Positions 43,901 through 52,950 of a stretch of DNA of 64,000 nt are shown one piece after another. How positions within the stretch are numbered: the stretch's first letter is position 1; each line of letters opens with the position of its first letter. Under the pieces are notes generated by a model. That model worked only from the letters and a program-made list of their open reading frames with translations, searched no databases and was not told where the DNA came from. The position numbers and the translations under genes were made by a program. This stretch comes from Psychroserpens mesophilus (GTDB taxonomy: Bacteria > Bacteroidota > Bacteroidia > Flavobacteriales > Flavobacteriaceae), in contig NZ_JXJP01000013.1 in NCBI RefSeq assembly GCF_000826645.1, positions 62,001-126,000 of the forward strand, in the 5' to 3' direction.

Positions 43901-44458
43901 TTGAAAAAAGTATTAATTTCATATGATTATTCGAAAACTTTTGCCTCGATATTAAAGGAGAAGTTAGACGTGTTAAACGTAAATTATATATTGGTTGGAA
44001 ATAACGAAATCTTATTTGATGAGGATTTAAGCAAGACATTACTTGACGAATTGGAATCTATTTTAAAACCATACGCTATTAGCATAATAGACGACAAAAA
44101 TCAGGCATTGGTAGAACGTATTAAATCCGTTATTAGTCATATGTTAGATGATGATCAACCCATTCGTTGTAATACTTCAGATTATTTATCACAAACATTA
44201 AACTATTCCTATGCTTATTTGTCCTCAGTATTTTCTGAAACGACTTATACATCAATCGAAAGTTTTATAATTTTGTGTAAAGTAGATAAAGCCAAAGAAT
44301 TATTATTACGTTCTAATTTAACGTTAACAGAAATAGCTTATCGTTTAAAATATAGTAGCGTAGCGCATTTGTCAAGACAATTTAAAAAAACAACAGGCAT
44401 GACGCCCTCAACTTTCCAACAAATTATTCAAAAAAGGAAAGCATTAATAAACCCTTAA
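43901..44458 (+). CDS. AraC-family transcriptional regulator, short form
   Basis: The 185-residue protein most likely starts at TTG (43901), reading MKKVLISYDYSKTF; no ATG gives a better start. The N-terminal 75 residues look like a small alpha/beta domain with DEDLSKTLLDEL. The C-terminal AraC domain holds both helix-turn-helices (SDYLSQTLNYSYAYLSSVF, LTEIAYRLKYSSVAHLSRQF) and the closing KKTTGMTPSTFQ. It is followed ten bases later by a CheY-like regulator and a histidine kinase and is probably co-transcribed with them. Confidence 0.85.
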   Translation: MKKVLISYDYSKTFASILKEKLDVLNVNYILVGNNEILFDEDLSKTLLDELESILKPYAISIIDDKNQALVERIKSVISHMLDDDQPIRCNTSDYLSQTLNYSYAYLSSVFSETTYTSIESFIILCKVDKAKELLLRSNLTLTEIAYRLKYSSVAHLSRQFKKTTGMTPSTFQQIIQKRKALINP

Positions 44459-44468
44459 ACAGTAAGTT

Positions 44469-44903
44469 ATGCTTAGAGTGTTTTTAACAGACGATGATGA
44501 AGATGATCGTTTATTTTTTCAAGAATCTATAGAGTCTATAGACATAGAAACCGAGTTGGTTTTATTTGAAAATGGAAACGAATTAATGAGTTATCTTAAC
44601 GCTGATGATGCTAAATTGCCTCATTTAATTTTTTTAGATCTTAATATGCCAATAAAAAACGGATTAGAATGTCTTAAGGAAATAAAAAATTCAGATAAAC
44701 TGAAAGATCTTCTTATAGCCATTTATTCTACATCATCTTCTGAAAAAGACATAGAAACCACCTTCGTAAATGGCGCAAACATTTACATTAATAAACCTGA
44801 TAATTTTAATTCATTAAAAACATCTATCGAAAAAGTATTAAAAATCAATTGGCAATACCATACTTCTAACTTAAACCGTGAGACATTTTTATTTCGTATT
44901 TGA
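44469..44903 (+). CDS. Single-domain CheY-like response regulator
   Basis: The 144-residue receiver has the acidic pocket TDDDEDDR (7-14), phospho-acceptor Asp57 in IFLDLNMP, Ser/Thr in IYSTSSSEK and Lys in YINKP. No output domain, as in the Rcp1/CheY group. These are often partners of PAS/phytochrome-like kinases. The ATGA overlap with the kinase gene (4 bases) makes a strongly coupled pair, so phosphotransfer between them is likely. Confidence 0.9.
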   Translation: MLRVFLTDDDEDDRLFFQESIESIDIETELVLFENGNELMSYLNADDAKLPHLIFLDLNMPIKNGLECLKEIKNSDKLKDLLIAIYSTSSSEKDIETTFVNGANIYINKPDNFNSLKTSIEKVLKINWQYHTSNLNRETFLFRI

Positions 44904-47038
44904 TGAAAAGTATTTCAACAATATTACCAAAAACTAAAAAATACAATGTATCTCTCGGAATATCAATTGTTTTACTACTTCTCATTTTCATATTTATAAC
45001 CTTTGAGATTCTTCAACTTCAAAAATCTGGCGAAGTCATTGCTAAAAACATACAGGAAACCAGGAGTCTTCATCAACTCATCTTTAACCTGAAGGATGTT
45101 GAAAGCAATTATTACAAATCAGATCTAACACGATCTTATTTAGATTCCATTGAAACTTCAAATGCATCGTTAATAAAAACTTTAGATCGAAATTATAAAG
45201 TTTATGACAGTTTTTTAATGAATCATAAGGCTTTATATAGCCATTTAAATGTATTCTTATCTTTTGATAACACGACAGAAGACTTGGAACAATCCATATC
45301 ACAATACTTCTCAAAAGGCTCGAAATACAAGCAAGCATTAATTGATGAGCATGAAGAAAAATTAAAATCAGATATCGGACATTTTGTAGCTTTAAACAAA
45401 GCCAAACCTATACTTTTTATTTTAGCATCTTTAATTGCGATGCTGGTAATTATTTTATCTCTTTATAAATTATATATCGCCAAAAAAATAATTAATGAAA
45501 AATCAAGTGTATTAGATTCAATTTTAGAAAACACTAATGATGTTGCCATATTTTACGAGCCTGTTTTCGATGACAACCACAAGCTAAAAGATTTTAGAAT
45601 CACTTACGCCAGTAAAACAAATGCCTTAATCACTGATGTCACTGATAAGAACATTGTAGGCAAAAAGGCCAGCGAATTGTTTCCATTTTTGAAAACGTCT
45701 GATTTATTTGATCAACTAATTTACGCTTTTGAAAACCAGGAAATTTTTGAAAAAGTGATCGAGGTTTCAATAAACAATGAAAACCGAAGTTTTAAAGTAC
45801 GCTATATTCCTGTTGAAACAGGTCTTCAGGTCATAGTCACTGAACTTACTGAACTTTATGCTAACCAGAAAAAATTAGAAACAACAAACAAAGATCTCTA
45901 CCTTAAAAATACACTCTTTCATGAAGCAGAAGAGGTCGCTAAACTTGGTAGTTATGTCTGGTATATGGATGAGGATTTTTCTCAGATGTCTGATAATGTC
46001 TTTAGAATCTTAGGGTTTGAGCCACAGTCATTTCGAATGTCGGCAGAAAAATTTAGAGAGTTTACACATCCTGAAGATTTAATAGAATATGACAATCAAC
46101 TCAAACAGGCTATCGAGAATAGTAAACCCATCAATTTTGTATTTAGAGTTATCACGAATGTCAACCAAATTAAATATTTATATACCAGAGGAGATTTTGG
46201 ACTGCGAGATGGTAAAAAAATTATGGTTGGAGTTATTCAAGATATAACTGAAAATAAAGGGATTGAGCATAAATTAAAATCTAGAAATATTGAATTAACA
46301 CAACGTAATGCAGAATTAGATTCATTTAATCGTGTTGCCAGTCATGACCTTCAGGAACCCTTACGGAAAATTCAAATGTTCATTTCCAGAATAAATGATT
46401 TTGAAGCTGAAAATTTAAGTGAAAAAGTTAAAACTTATTTTTCTAAAATTGAAAAAGCATCTTCCCGAATGCGGAGTCTCATAAACAACTTATTAGCATT
46501 ATCCCGAATTGACAATAAAGATTATGAATATGAATTGGTAGATTTAAATATCGTCCTTAACGAAGTGTTAGATGTTTTCTCTGAAACGATTGATGATCTT
46601 GGTATTCAAATTAAAATTGACAATCTACCCGAAATAAATGCTATTCCTTTTTTAATGGAACAATTATTTACCAATCTTATCGGTAATGCAATTAAGTACA
46701 GATCTACTCAGAAATCAGTTAAAATCATCGTTGAATATTCAAAAGTTCACAGCAAACAAATTCCACAAGAATTCATTAAGACACATACATATTATCACTG
46801 TATTAAAATCATGGACAATGGGATTGGATTTGATCAACAGGAAAATTCAAACATCTTTGAACTATTTCACAGACTTCACAATAAAAATGAATATTCAGGC
46901 ACTGGATTAGGACTGGCAATTTGTAAGAAAATTGTTTTAAAACATCACGGACATATCTATGCTACAGGAATTCCCGCCAAAGGTTCCATTTTTACAATAT
47001 ACCTTCCAAGTGGTAATCTAAAATTACATACCAATTAA
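44900..47038 (+). CDS. PAS-domain sensor histidine kinase
   Basis: The 712-residue membrane kinase has an N-terminal TM (about 18-38), a CHASE3-like helical periplasmic region, a second TM (about 168-190, ILFILASLIAMLVIILSLY) and two PAS domains (about 205-305 and 345-450). The HisKA box is SHDLQEPLRKIQMF, and the HATPase has N-box NLIGNAIKYRS, IMDNGIGFD and GTGLGLAICKKIV. The SHDLQEPL type is typical of kinases paired with Rcp1-like regulators such as the preceding gene. Signal unknown. Confidence 0.92.
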   Translation: MMKSISTILPKTKKYNVSLGISIVLLLLIFIFITFEILQLQKSGEVIAKNIQETRSLHQLIFNLKDVESNYYKSDLTRSYLDSIETSNASLIKTLDRNYKVYDSFLMNHKALYSHLNVFLSFDNTTEDLEQSISQYFSKGSKYKQALIDEHEEKLKSDIGHFVALNKAKPILFILASLIAMLVIILSLYKLYIAKKIINEKSSVLDSILENTNDVAIFYEPVFDDNHKLKDFRITYASKTNALITDVTDKNIVGKKASELFPFLKTSDLFDQLIYAFENQEIFEKVIEVSINNENRSFKVRYIPVETGLQVIVTELTELYANQKKLETTNKDLYLKNTLFHEAEEVAKLGSYVWYMDEDFSQMSDNVFRILGFEPQSFRMSAEKFREFTHPEDLIEYDNQLKQAIENSKPINFVFRVITNVNQIKYLYTRGDFGLRDGKKIMVGVIQDITENKGIEHKLKSRNIELTQRNAELDSFNRVASHDLQEPLRKIQMFISRINDFEAENLSEKVKTYFSKIEKASSRMRSLINNLLALSRIDNKDYEYELVDLNIVLNEVLDVFSETIDDLGIQIKIDNLPEINAIPFLMEQLFTNLIGNAIKYRSTQKSVKIIVEYSKVHSKQIPQEFIKTHTYYHCIKIMDNGIGFDQQENSNIFELFHRLHNKNEYSGTGLGLAICKKIVLKHHGHIYATGIPAKGSIFTIYLPSGNLKLHTN

Positions 47039-47083
47039 GGCTGATTGCCTATTTTAAACCCTGTTTTCTGTAGATTTACCCCT

Positions 47084-47146
47084 ATTCCTGAAATTATATA
47101 ACACAATCCTGAAATTGTGTAACACCGAAGCTGTAATTGCGTTGCA
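47084..47146 (+). repeat. Three tandem 21-bp repeats upstream of the AraC gene
   Basis: Units begin at 47084, 47105 and 47126 and share the core CCTGAAATT-N5-AACAC; units 1 and 2 match at 16-17 of 21 positions, unit 3 is more diverged (CTGTAATT). The 21-bp period equals two helical turns, the spacing of direct AraC-family half-sites. The last unit abuts CATATTTG (47145-47152), close to TAnnTTTG, and the start codon is at 47182. Likely an operator for this or the neighbouring AraC protein. Confidence 0.55.
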
Positions 47147-47181
47147 TATTTGTATCAGAATATTAATCAATCTGAATAATT

Positions 47182-48201
47182 ATGAAAACGATACACATTA
47201 ACTCAACAAAAATTAACGATACTTTTAATTTTTTGACTCAAACACTTGGCGGAGATTATTCTAAAAACTTAAGAGAGCATATTTTAAAAATAGATTCTGA
47301 GATGGCATATGGTTCAATTAGAGGAATGCAATTAAATGGTGGCATTTCTTTTTTACAATTTGACTTAACCTTCAATGAAGATGTCCAATTAATTTTTAAG
47401 TTACCAATTAAAAAGTATTTAAATTTCGCTTATTGTTCGGAAGGAAAATTAGCACATAGATTTAACGAAAATGATAAGAGAGTTGAATTAGAGACTTTTC
47501 AAACAGGTATATTGACTAATATCACTCAAGAACAAAATATAATTTATTTTGAAAAAGACACCTTAGTGACAGCGTCATTCATCAATGTAGATGTAAGTTT
47601 AGATTCCAATAATGGTAACTACATAATCAATCACCAACTTAAAGAACAATTTGTAAATAATTATAATAATGACGTTATAATTGTTGGTTCCCATAACTTG
47701 AAAATTGCTGAACGCATCAAACAATTACAAGCTGTAAGACAAGAGGGTGTTGTAAGAACCTTATTAATTGAAGGGCTAGTAAATGTCATTCTAGCTTTAG
47801 AAATTGAGCAACATAAATTGGATTTAGAACACAAAGAAAATCCTACAGGGAATTTGACTCGAGATGAAATGTCTAAGGTAAAAGACTTAAGCGAGTTTAT
47901 AAACAATTTTCCTGAAACCAATTTAACTGTTATAGAATTGGCTCAAAAGATTGGATTATCGCCATCTAAAATTCAAGAAGGTTTCAAATTGATGCATAAT
48001 ACTACTGTTAACGACTATATTCGTGATGTACGTGTAACGAAATCTGAAGAGTTAATCAAAACAACAGATATGAACATTAGTGAAATTTTATATACACTTG
48101 GATTTTCAAGTAGAAGTTATTTTTCCAAAATTTTTAAAGCTAAATACAATTGTTCTCCGAATCAATACAAAATTCAAAATAGGTTAGCTGTATCAGCCTA
48201 A
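47182..48201 (+). CDS. AraC-family transcriptional regulator, PchR-like long form
   Basis: The 339-residue protein has an N-terminal cupin-like sensing region (about 20-160, FKLPIKKYLNFAYCSEGKL). The C-terminal AraC domain at about 235-335 has TVIELAQKIGLSPSKIQEGF and ISEILYTLGFSSRSYFSKIF, with the closing KYNCSPNQYK. Long forms of this type sense small molecules; the ligand is unknown. The three 21-bp repeats in front of it suggest autoregulation. It is followed by a strong terminator and then the convergent YciE-like gene. Confidence 0.88.
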   Translation: MKTIHINSTKINDTFNFLTQTLGGDYSKNLREHILKIDSEMAYGSIRGMQLNGGISFLQFDLTFNEDVQLIFKLPIKKYLNFAYCSEGKLAHRFNENDKRVELETFQTGILTNITQEQNIIYFEKDTLVTASFINVDVSLDSNNGNYIINHQLKEQFVNNYNNDVIIVGSHNLKIAERIKQLQAVRQEGVVRTLLIEGLVNVILALEIEQHKLDLEHKENPTGNLTRDEMSKVKDLSEFINNFPETNLTVIELAQKIGLSPSKIQEGFKLMHNTTVNDYIRDVRVTKSEELIKTTDMNISEILYTLGFSSRSYFSKIFKAKYNCSPNQYKIQNRLAVSA

Positions 48202-48218
48202 TATATATATGCAATAGT

Positions 48219-48257
48219 AAAAAGCCTCGGAAATAATATTATTTCCGAGGCTTTTTT
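48219..48257. terminator. Bidirectional intrinsic terminator
   Basis: AAAGCCTCGGAAATAAT pairs with ATTATTTCCGAGGCTTT, flanked by A and T runs. It separates the AraC gene (ends 48201) and the convergent YciE-like gene (ends 48306). Confidence 0.9.
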
Positions 48258-48305
48258 TCGTTTTAAGATGTTTTATTTTAGCTAAATAAAAAAGCTAAAG
48301 GAGAA

Positions 48306-48806
48306 TTAAAGGCTGTTAATTGCTCTTTCGTCAGATTGATCACTGTCGATCCTACCAAGCCTATCTATCATATTATAAGCGTGATTAGAGAGATTCTGCA
48401 ATTCTTGTTGCAATTTGATATTATTGAGTTCTCTAGCAAAACGTATCGCTGAATTATAAACCGCAGATTTATACTGGTTAATACGTTCTAAATGACTTAA
48501 AATTCCTGCATCGCTTACGGTATCAGCCTCTAAATAATCATGTGCTTTTTCTACAATAATTTTCACTGCTTTGCAATTAGCATTTAAAACATCAACCTCA
48601 ACTATTTCAGCAAGGGCTTCAAGTTTTTCAATACTTGATTGTACAGTTACCAACTGTGCCTGAAGCGTGTCTTTTAAAGATTCCTTTGTAGTTACTGATT
48701 GAAGTTTAGGCAACAATAATTCACTTTCCTTCTCGATGCACAAAGCATCTGAAAGCTGCTCAATTAGTAAGGGTTTAAAATCGTTTTTCATCATGTTCCT
48801 TTTCAT
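48306..48806 (-). CDS. YciE/YciF-family (DUF892) ferritin-like protein
   Basis: The 166-residue four-helix protein begins LIEQLSDALCIEKESELLLPKL, the opening pattern of DUF892 proteins. The middle helix is QLVTVQSSIEKLEALAEIVEV, and HLERINQYKSAVYNSAIRFARELNN follows (quoted in parts). Family members are stress-induced ferritin-like proteins. The start could be at 48806 or at either of two Met codons at 48794 and 48791; the latter (MKNDFKPLL) looks most like a normal start. Confidence 0.75.
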   Translation of the reverse strand: MKRNMMKNDFKPLLIEQLSDALCIEKESELLLPKLQSVTTKESLKDTLQAQLVTVQSSIEKLEALAEIVEVDVLNANCKAVKIIVEKAHDYLEADTVSDAGILSHLERINQYKSAVYNSAIRFARELNNIKLQQELQNLSNHAYNMIDRLGRIDSDQSDERAINSL

Positions 48807-48973
48807 AAATTTTTGATACCAAAGATAAAGAATTTGAAAGCGTTTTTGAACTTAAACCAAATGAAAACTAACTTATTAAAAATAATTTTTGACGCATCTG
48901 CTCATTGGAAAATTGCACATGGACATACACCAAATACAGATACTAAAAATTTTGAATCAAGCACATAAAAAAA

Positions 48974-48995
48974 CCAACCATAATCTAATGGTTGG
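48974..48995 (-). terminator. Intrinsic terminator of the small lipoprotein gene
   Basis: CCAACCAT pairs with ATGGTTGG around a six-base loop, with seven T on the minus strand. It follows the gene that ends at 49060. Confidence 0.8.
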
Positions 48996-49059
48996 CTTAC
49001 TATTAATCAAATGTTTGGGGATGAGGGACTATTTGACTAATTCAATTTTATATGTCTAA

Positions 49060-49545
49060 TCAATTCTTTTCAAAAACCAGAATGTCAGTTCCACCATTAC
49101 CTCCACTGATATCTATAAGTTCAATTTTGGTAGATGAAACAGAAGTAATATCCCAATCATCATTTAAATCTTCAAAATTATTACTTTCAGGAACTGGGAA
49201 GAAGATATTAAAATCAATATCGTCATCACTACTACTATCATCGCTACTATTACTGTCGTTTGTGACAGACCATGTTCCAGTCAATGAATCAGACCCATTT
49301 GTAGCAATTAGCGAACCATCAGAGTTGAACGTAAACGCATAACCAGTAAAATCTGATGTTTCGTTTTGTCCAGAATCATTAAAATTTGTAATTCTCCAGG
49401 AACCAGATTCAGCTGTGCTTTCTATCTGAGCAATTTGTTGAGTGTTGTTACTAGGGCTTCCTCCATCGTCATCATTTGAACACATTGAAGACATTAAGGA
49501 AAAACCTAACATCACTAATACACCGAAATAAAATCCTTTTTTCAT
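49060..49545 (-). CDS. Single-domain lipocalin-like lipoprotein
   Basis: The 161-residue lipoprotein has a signal and lipobox (FSLMSSMCSNDDD) and an Asp/Ser-rich linker. One domain of about 110 residues follows, with GSWRITNFNDSGQNETSDF, FTFNSDGSLIATNGSDSLTG and the ending DISGGNGGTDILVFEKN. The same domain occurs three times in the adjacent larger lipoprotein. An internal run of Asp/Ser (about 98-111) is a low-complexity insert. Probably surface-exposed; function unknown. It starts 31 bases after the larger gene in the same direction. Confidence 0.8.
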   Translation of the reverse strand: MKKGFYFGVLVMLGFSLMSSMCSNDDDGGSPSNNTQQIAQIESTAESGSWRITNFNDSGQNETSDFTGYAFTFNSDGSLIATNGSDSLTGTWSVTNDSNSSDDSSSDDDIDFNIFFPVPESNNFEDLNDDWDITSVSSTKIELIDISGGNGGTDILVFEKN

Positions 49546-49576
49546 AATTGTTGTTTTTAAGTTTAACTATTTTGTA

Positions 49577-51361
49577 TTAAAGTTTTTGGAGTGTTAAAGT
49601 GTCCGTTCCACCATTTCCACCACTCACATCTTGAATAATAACCTCATTATCTGAAACAGAAATCACATCCCAATCGTCATCATTGAACTCTTCAAAAGGT
49701 AGATCTGTGCCAAAATCAATTGCCAATTGATTTCCATTGCTCAACACCATCCAAGTACCATTGTTAGTGTTAGAACCATTACTGGCAACCACAGTTCCTG
49801 CACTATTAAAGTCTAACTGATAACCTGTATAATTTGATGTTTGATCGTCTGCATCTTCAAAATAGGAAAACACAAACCATAAGCCATCAGATAAAATGTT
49901 GGTCAAATCATCGCTTCCATTTCCACCTTCAAAAGGCGTTCTTTCAAAAGTTAAGAAATCTTCAGAACCATCTCCACCACTAATATCCTTTAACCTAATT
50001 ATGTCATTGGTCACTTCCAAAACATCCCAATCATCTGCTAATTCATCAAGTGGTATACCTGAACCAAAATTTAAATTAAGACCAAGCTCTGTATCGTCAC
50101 CAGAAGATGTTGACCAGGTTCCATTTGTTGCTCCACTGGTATCTGTTGCTGTTGCCGTATTATTAGTAGCAAAATTGAAAACATAATCAGCGAAGTCTGC
50201 TGTTTCATCTGTATCATCAAAATAATAAGTAACGTACCAATCTCCATTAGTTAAAGCATTAACCAAATCTGTATCATTAATGCCTCCATTGCTTGAACAG
50301 TCACTTTCAAATCGTAAACGATCGTCACCTAATCTTAAATCGACTTTCACTTCACCTGGTTCTTGCTCTATTTCATGTAAATTCCATGTGTCATTAAAAT
50401 CGTTTAATCCAGTAACATTAATCACGACATCGATGTTATTTCCTGTACCTGATGCTTGCCATGAACCATTAAAAATATTTGCACCTTGAGTAACGGTCAG
50501 CGTTCCATCGTTATTAAATTCAAAAACGTAGCCTACATAATTGTCTTCAAGATCATTATCACTTCGCTCTAACTTATCTACAGTCCACTCCATACAATCA
50601 GCAAATAACGTTTCAAGATCACTTACAGAACATGAATCACAATCGTCATCATCAAAATCGTTATCATCATCTTCATCACAACTGTCATCGGCAGCTTCAA
50701 TAACTGTTGCCAATTCTTGTATATTGTTGACGATTTGAGTAGTACCATCGGCAAGAACTACTGTAATTGGAAAGCTAATCGTTACAGCAGTATATTGATC
50801 TAGGTCATCAATAAAATCATACATTTCATTGTCATTATTGATATCTACGGTAGATATTAAATCGTTATTCTCGTCAAAAAACGACACCGTTATTGGATAT
50901 TGAAAATCAATACACTCGATATCATCATCATTTTCATTATTGCCTAAACAGGTTGAAGTGTAAGTTGCCAATTCTGAATCTGAATTAACCACTACTGTTG
51001 TAAAATCAACTAATATAATGGTCACTGGATACGAAATGATTACAGAATCTATATCATCATCAAAAAGATCAATAATATGTTCAATATCCTCATAACCATC
51101 ATCATCATTAATGATTAATTCTATTCCATTTACGGTAACTGTTACTGGAAGCTGAACACTTAAACAACTTGCTCCATCAATTATATTGTCATTAGAACCA
51201 TCATTAGATGCTGTTCTACTCATCAGATTTGCTATTGTTGAATTCGCTTCTATAGTATCTTCAATAGGAGGATCGATGCTTAAATCGTCTTCTGTTCTAC
51301 ATGACGTCATTGTAAGTAAAATTGAAAATACGACGAATAAGATTGGTTTAATTGCTTTCAT
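49577..51361 (-). CDS. Multidomain surface lipoprotein with repeated domains
   Basis: The 594-residue lipoprotein (lipobox LLTMTSCRTEDD) has two copies of an N-terminal repeat (about 66-140 and 150-225; LPVTVTVNGIELII and YPITVSFFDENNDLI). Three lipocalin-like repeats of about 110 residues follow, closed by RLRFESD, RLKDISGGDGSEDFLTF and IIQDVSGGNGGTDTLTL. An Asp-rich linker lies at about 230-245. The third repeat is closest to the adjacent single-domain lipoprotein. The two genes form an operon and are divergent from the sigma factor/FecR operon, so they may be among its targets; that is an inference. Confidence 0.78.
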   Translation of the reverse strand: MKAIKPILFVVFSILLTMTSCRTEDDLSIDPPIEDTIEANSTIANLMSRTASNDGSNDNIIDGASCLSVQLPVTVTVNGIELIINDDDGYEDIEHIIDLFDDDIDSVIISYPVTIILVDFTTVVVNSDSELATYTSTCLGNNENDDDIECIDFQYPITVSFFDENNDLISTVDINNDNEMYDFIDDLDQYTAVTISFPITVVLADGTTQIVNNIQELATVIEAADDSCDEDDDNDFDDDDCDSCSVSDLETLFADCMEWTVDKLERSDNDLEDNYVGYVFEFNNDGTLTVTQGANIFNGSWQASGTGNNIDVVINVTGLNDFNDTWNLHEIEQEPGEVKVDLRLGDDRLRFESDCSSNGGINDTDLVNALTNGDWYVTYYFDDTDETADFADYVFNFATNNTATATDTSGATNGTWSTSSGDDTELGLNLNFGSGIPLDELADDWDVLEVTNDIIRLKDISGGDGSEDFLTFERTPFEGGNGSDDLTNILSDGLWFVFSYFEDADDQTSNYTGYQLDFNSAGTVVASNGSNTNNGTWMVLSNGNQLAIDFGTDLPFEEFNDDDWDVISVSDNEVIIQDVSGGNGGTDTLTLQKL

Positions 51362-51473
51362 AATAATTTTATTTATGGTTTAATAGTGTGCCCTTTATTA
51401 TTAAAACAACTCTGTAAAGAAATGTCCCAAGAAAATTATATCTTTCTGTTCTTAAACTTCAAAAATATCGTAA

Positions 51474-51998
51474 TTGGGAACGTCATTACATCAAAATATA
51501 TGTGACAAACTGCGCTTTTCAAAGCTTTATGAAAAGTATGCTCAAAGTTTGAGTAACATCTTGTTTTATAAATATGGTGAATTATTAAATCCATCAGATA
51601 AAGTTCAAGATGCCTTTATTACATTATGGGAGAATTGCGCTAAAGTAAAACCAGAAGCAGCTAAATCTTATTTATATACCGTTGCGAACAATATGATGCT
51701 AAATGAAGTTAAGCATCAAAAAATCATTTTAAAACACCAACAAATAAAACCCAAAGATTATACCAATGAATCTCCAGAATTTGTGTTGCGTAAAAAGGAA
51801 TTTTTAAAACGCTATGAAACTGCATTGTCAAATTTGAAGGAAGAAGAAAGAGTTGCTTTTCTTTTAAGTAAAGTTGACGGGAAAACCCATAAAGAAATTG
51901 CAGACCTTTTGGGCATTACTAAAAAAGTAGCTGAACATAGAATTTACGCAGCTTTCAATAAATTAAAAGAACAGCTTGAAGAACTAAAAAGAAAATAA
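51474..51998 (+). CDS. ECF sigma factor, FecI-like
   Basis: The 174-residue sigma-70 family protein has region 2 (about 18-75, NPSDKVQDAFITLWENC and SYLYTVANNMMLNEVK) and region 4 (about 120-170, LKEEERVAFLLSKVDGKTHKEI, GITKKVAEHRIYAAF, quoted in parts). The start is TTG at 51474, directly after an in-frame TAA. No ATG gives a complete region 2, so the TTG is well supported. It is followed 50 bases later by its anti-sigma partner and a TonB receptor. Confidence 0.88.
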   Translation: MGTSLHQNICDKLRFSKLYEKYAQSLSNILFYKYGELLNPSDKVQDAFITLWENCAKVKPEAAKSYLYTVANNMMLNEVKHQKIILKHQQIKPKDYTNESPEFVLRKKEFLKRYETALSNLKEEERVAFLLSKVDGKTHKEIADLLGITKKVAEHRIYAAFNKLKEQLEELKRK

Positions 51999-52047
51999 TC
52001 TTGGGACAATCGAAACCTTAGTTGTTTTATAAGTATAACCGATAGTT

Positions 52048-52950
52048 ATGGAGAACGAATACTTAATAAAAAAATGGTTGAACAATGACTTAACTGAAGC
52101 TGAAGCAAAAGCCTTTCATGCTTTAAATGATGCTGAATTCTACCAAGAAATCATTGATGAAGCAAATCGTTTTGACGGTGCTACACATGCTAAAGTCAGA
52201 TCTTTTGATGCTATTGACAACCTATTAGAGGCTAAACCATCTAAATTAAATTGGATTAAAACAGCTTCAAAAATTGCAGCTATTTTACTCATTGGTATTG
52301 CAATTTTTACGTTTTTGAGAAAAGATAATATAAACACTTTTGATACTGTTGTTGCTCAAAATGAAACCATCACATTACCAGACAACTCTATTGTAAAATT
52401 AAATGAGTTATCTCAGTTAGAATACAATGCGTCAAACTGGAACAAAGAAAGAACATTATCTTTAAAAGGTGAAGCCTTCTTCGATGTTGAAAAAGGGAAA
52501 CGTTTTGATGTTAATACCGAATCTGGTAAAGTAAGTGTTCTGGGAACCGAATTTAATGTGCTTTCCAGAGACAGTATCTTTAAAGTCTCATGTTATGAAG
52601 GTCTTGTTCAAGTTACTTATCGCAATGAAAATATTAAACTTCCTGCTGGTTCTGAAGTGGTAATAACATCTGGAAATGTGCATCAAACAACGATTACAAT
52701 CGCCGAACCTTACTGGCTTAAAAACATGAGTGTTTTTGAAAATGTGGCTATAGCTAATGTTATTAACGAAATCGAGAAACAGTTTAATGTTGATGTACTA
52801 ATTCAGTTTAATGAAAAAGATTTAATGTTTACTGGAGCCTTTGAACACAACAGCCTCGAAAATGCTCTAAAATCGATCACCAAGCCCCTTAATTTGACCT
52901 ACACAATTCAAAATACTAATGAGGTCATTATAAGGAATGGACAGAACTAA
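52048..52950 (+). CDS. FecR-family anti-sigma regulator
   Basis: The 300-residue protein has a cytoplasmic N-terminal part (MENEYLIKKWLNNDLTEAEA), one transmembrane helix at about 74-90 (AAILLIGIAIFTFL) and the periplasmic FecR domain (NETITLPDNSIVKLNE, GEAFFDVEKGKRF, VSVLGTEFNVLS). It ends in a DUF4974/secretin-like domain. It relays a signal from the TonB receptor's STN domain to the ECF sigma factor. It overlaps the receptor gene by 14 bases. Confidence 0.92.
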   Translation: MENEYLIKKWLNNDLTEAEAKAFHALNDAEFYQEIIDEANRFDGATHAKVRSFDAIDNLLEAKPSKLNWIKTASKIAAILLIGIAIFTFLRKDNINTFDTVVAQNETITLPDNSIVKLNELSQLEYNASNWNKERTLSLKGEAFFDVEKGKRFDVNTESGKVSVLGTEFNVLSRDSIFKVSCYEGLVQVTYRNENIKLPAGSEVVITSGNVHQTTITIAEPYWLKNMSVFENVAIANVINEIEKQFNVDVLIQFNEKDLMFTGAFEHNSLENALKSITKPLNLTYTIQNTNEVIIRNGQN

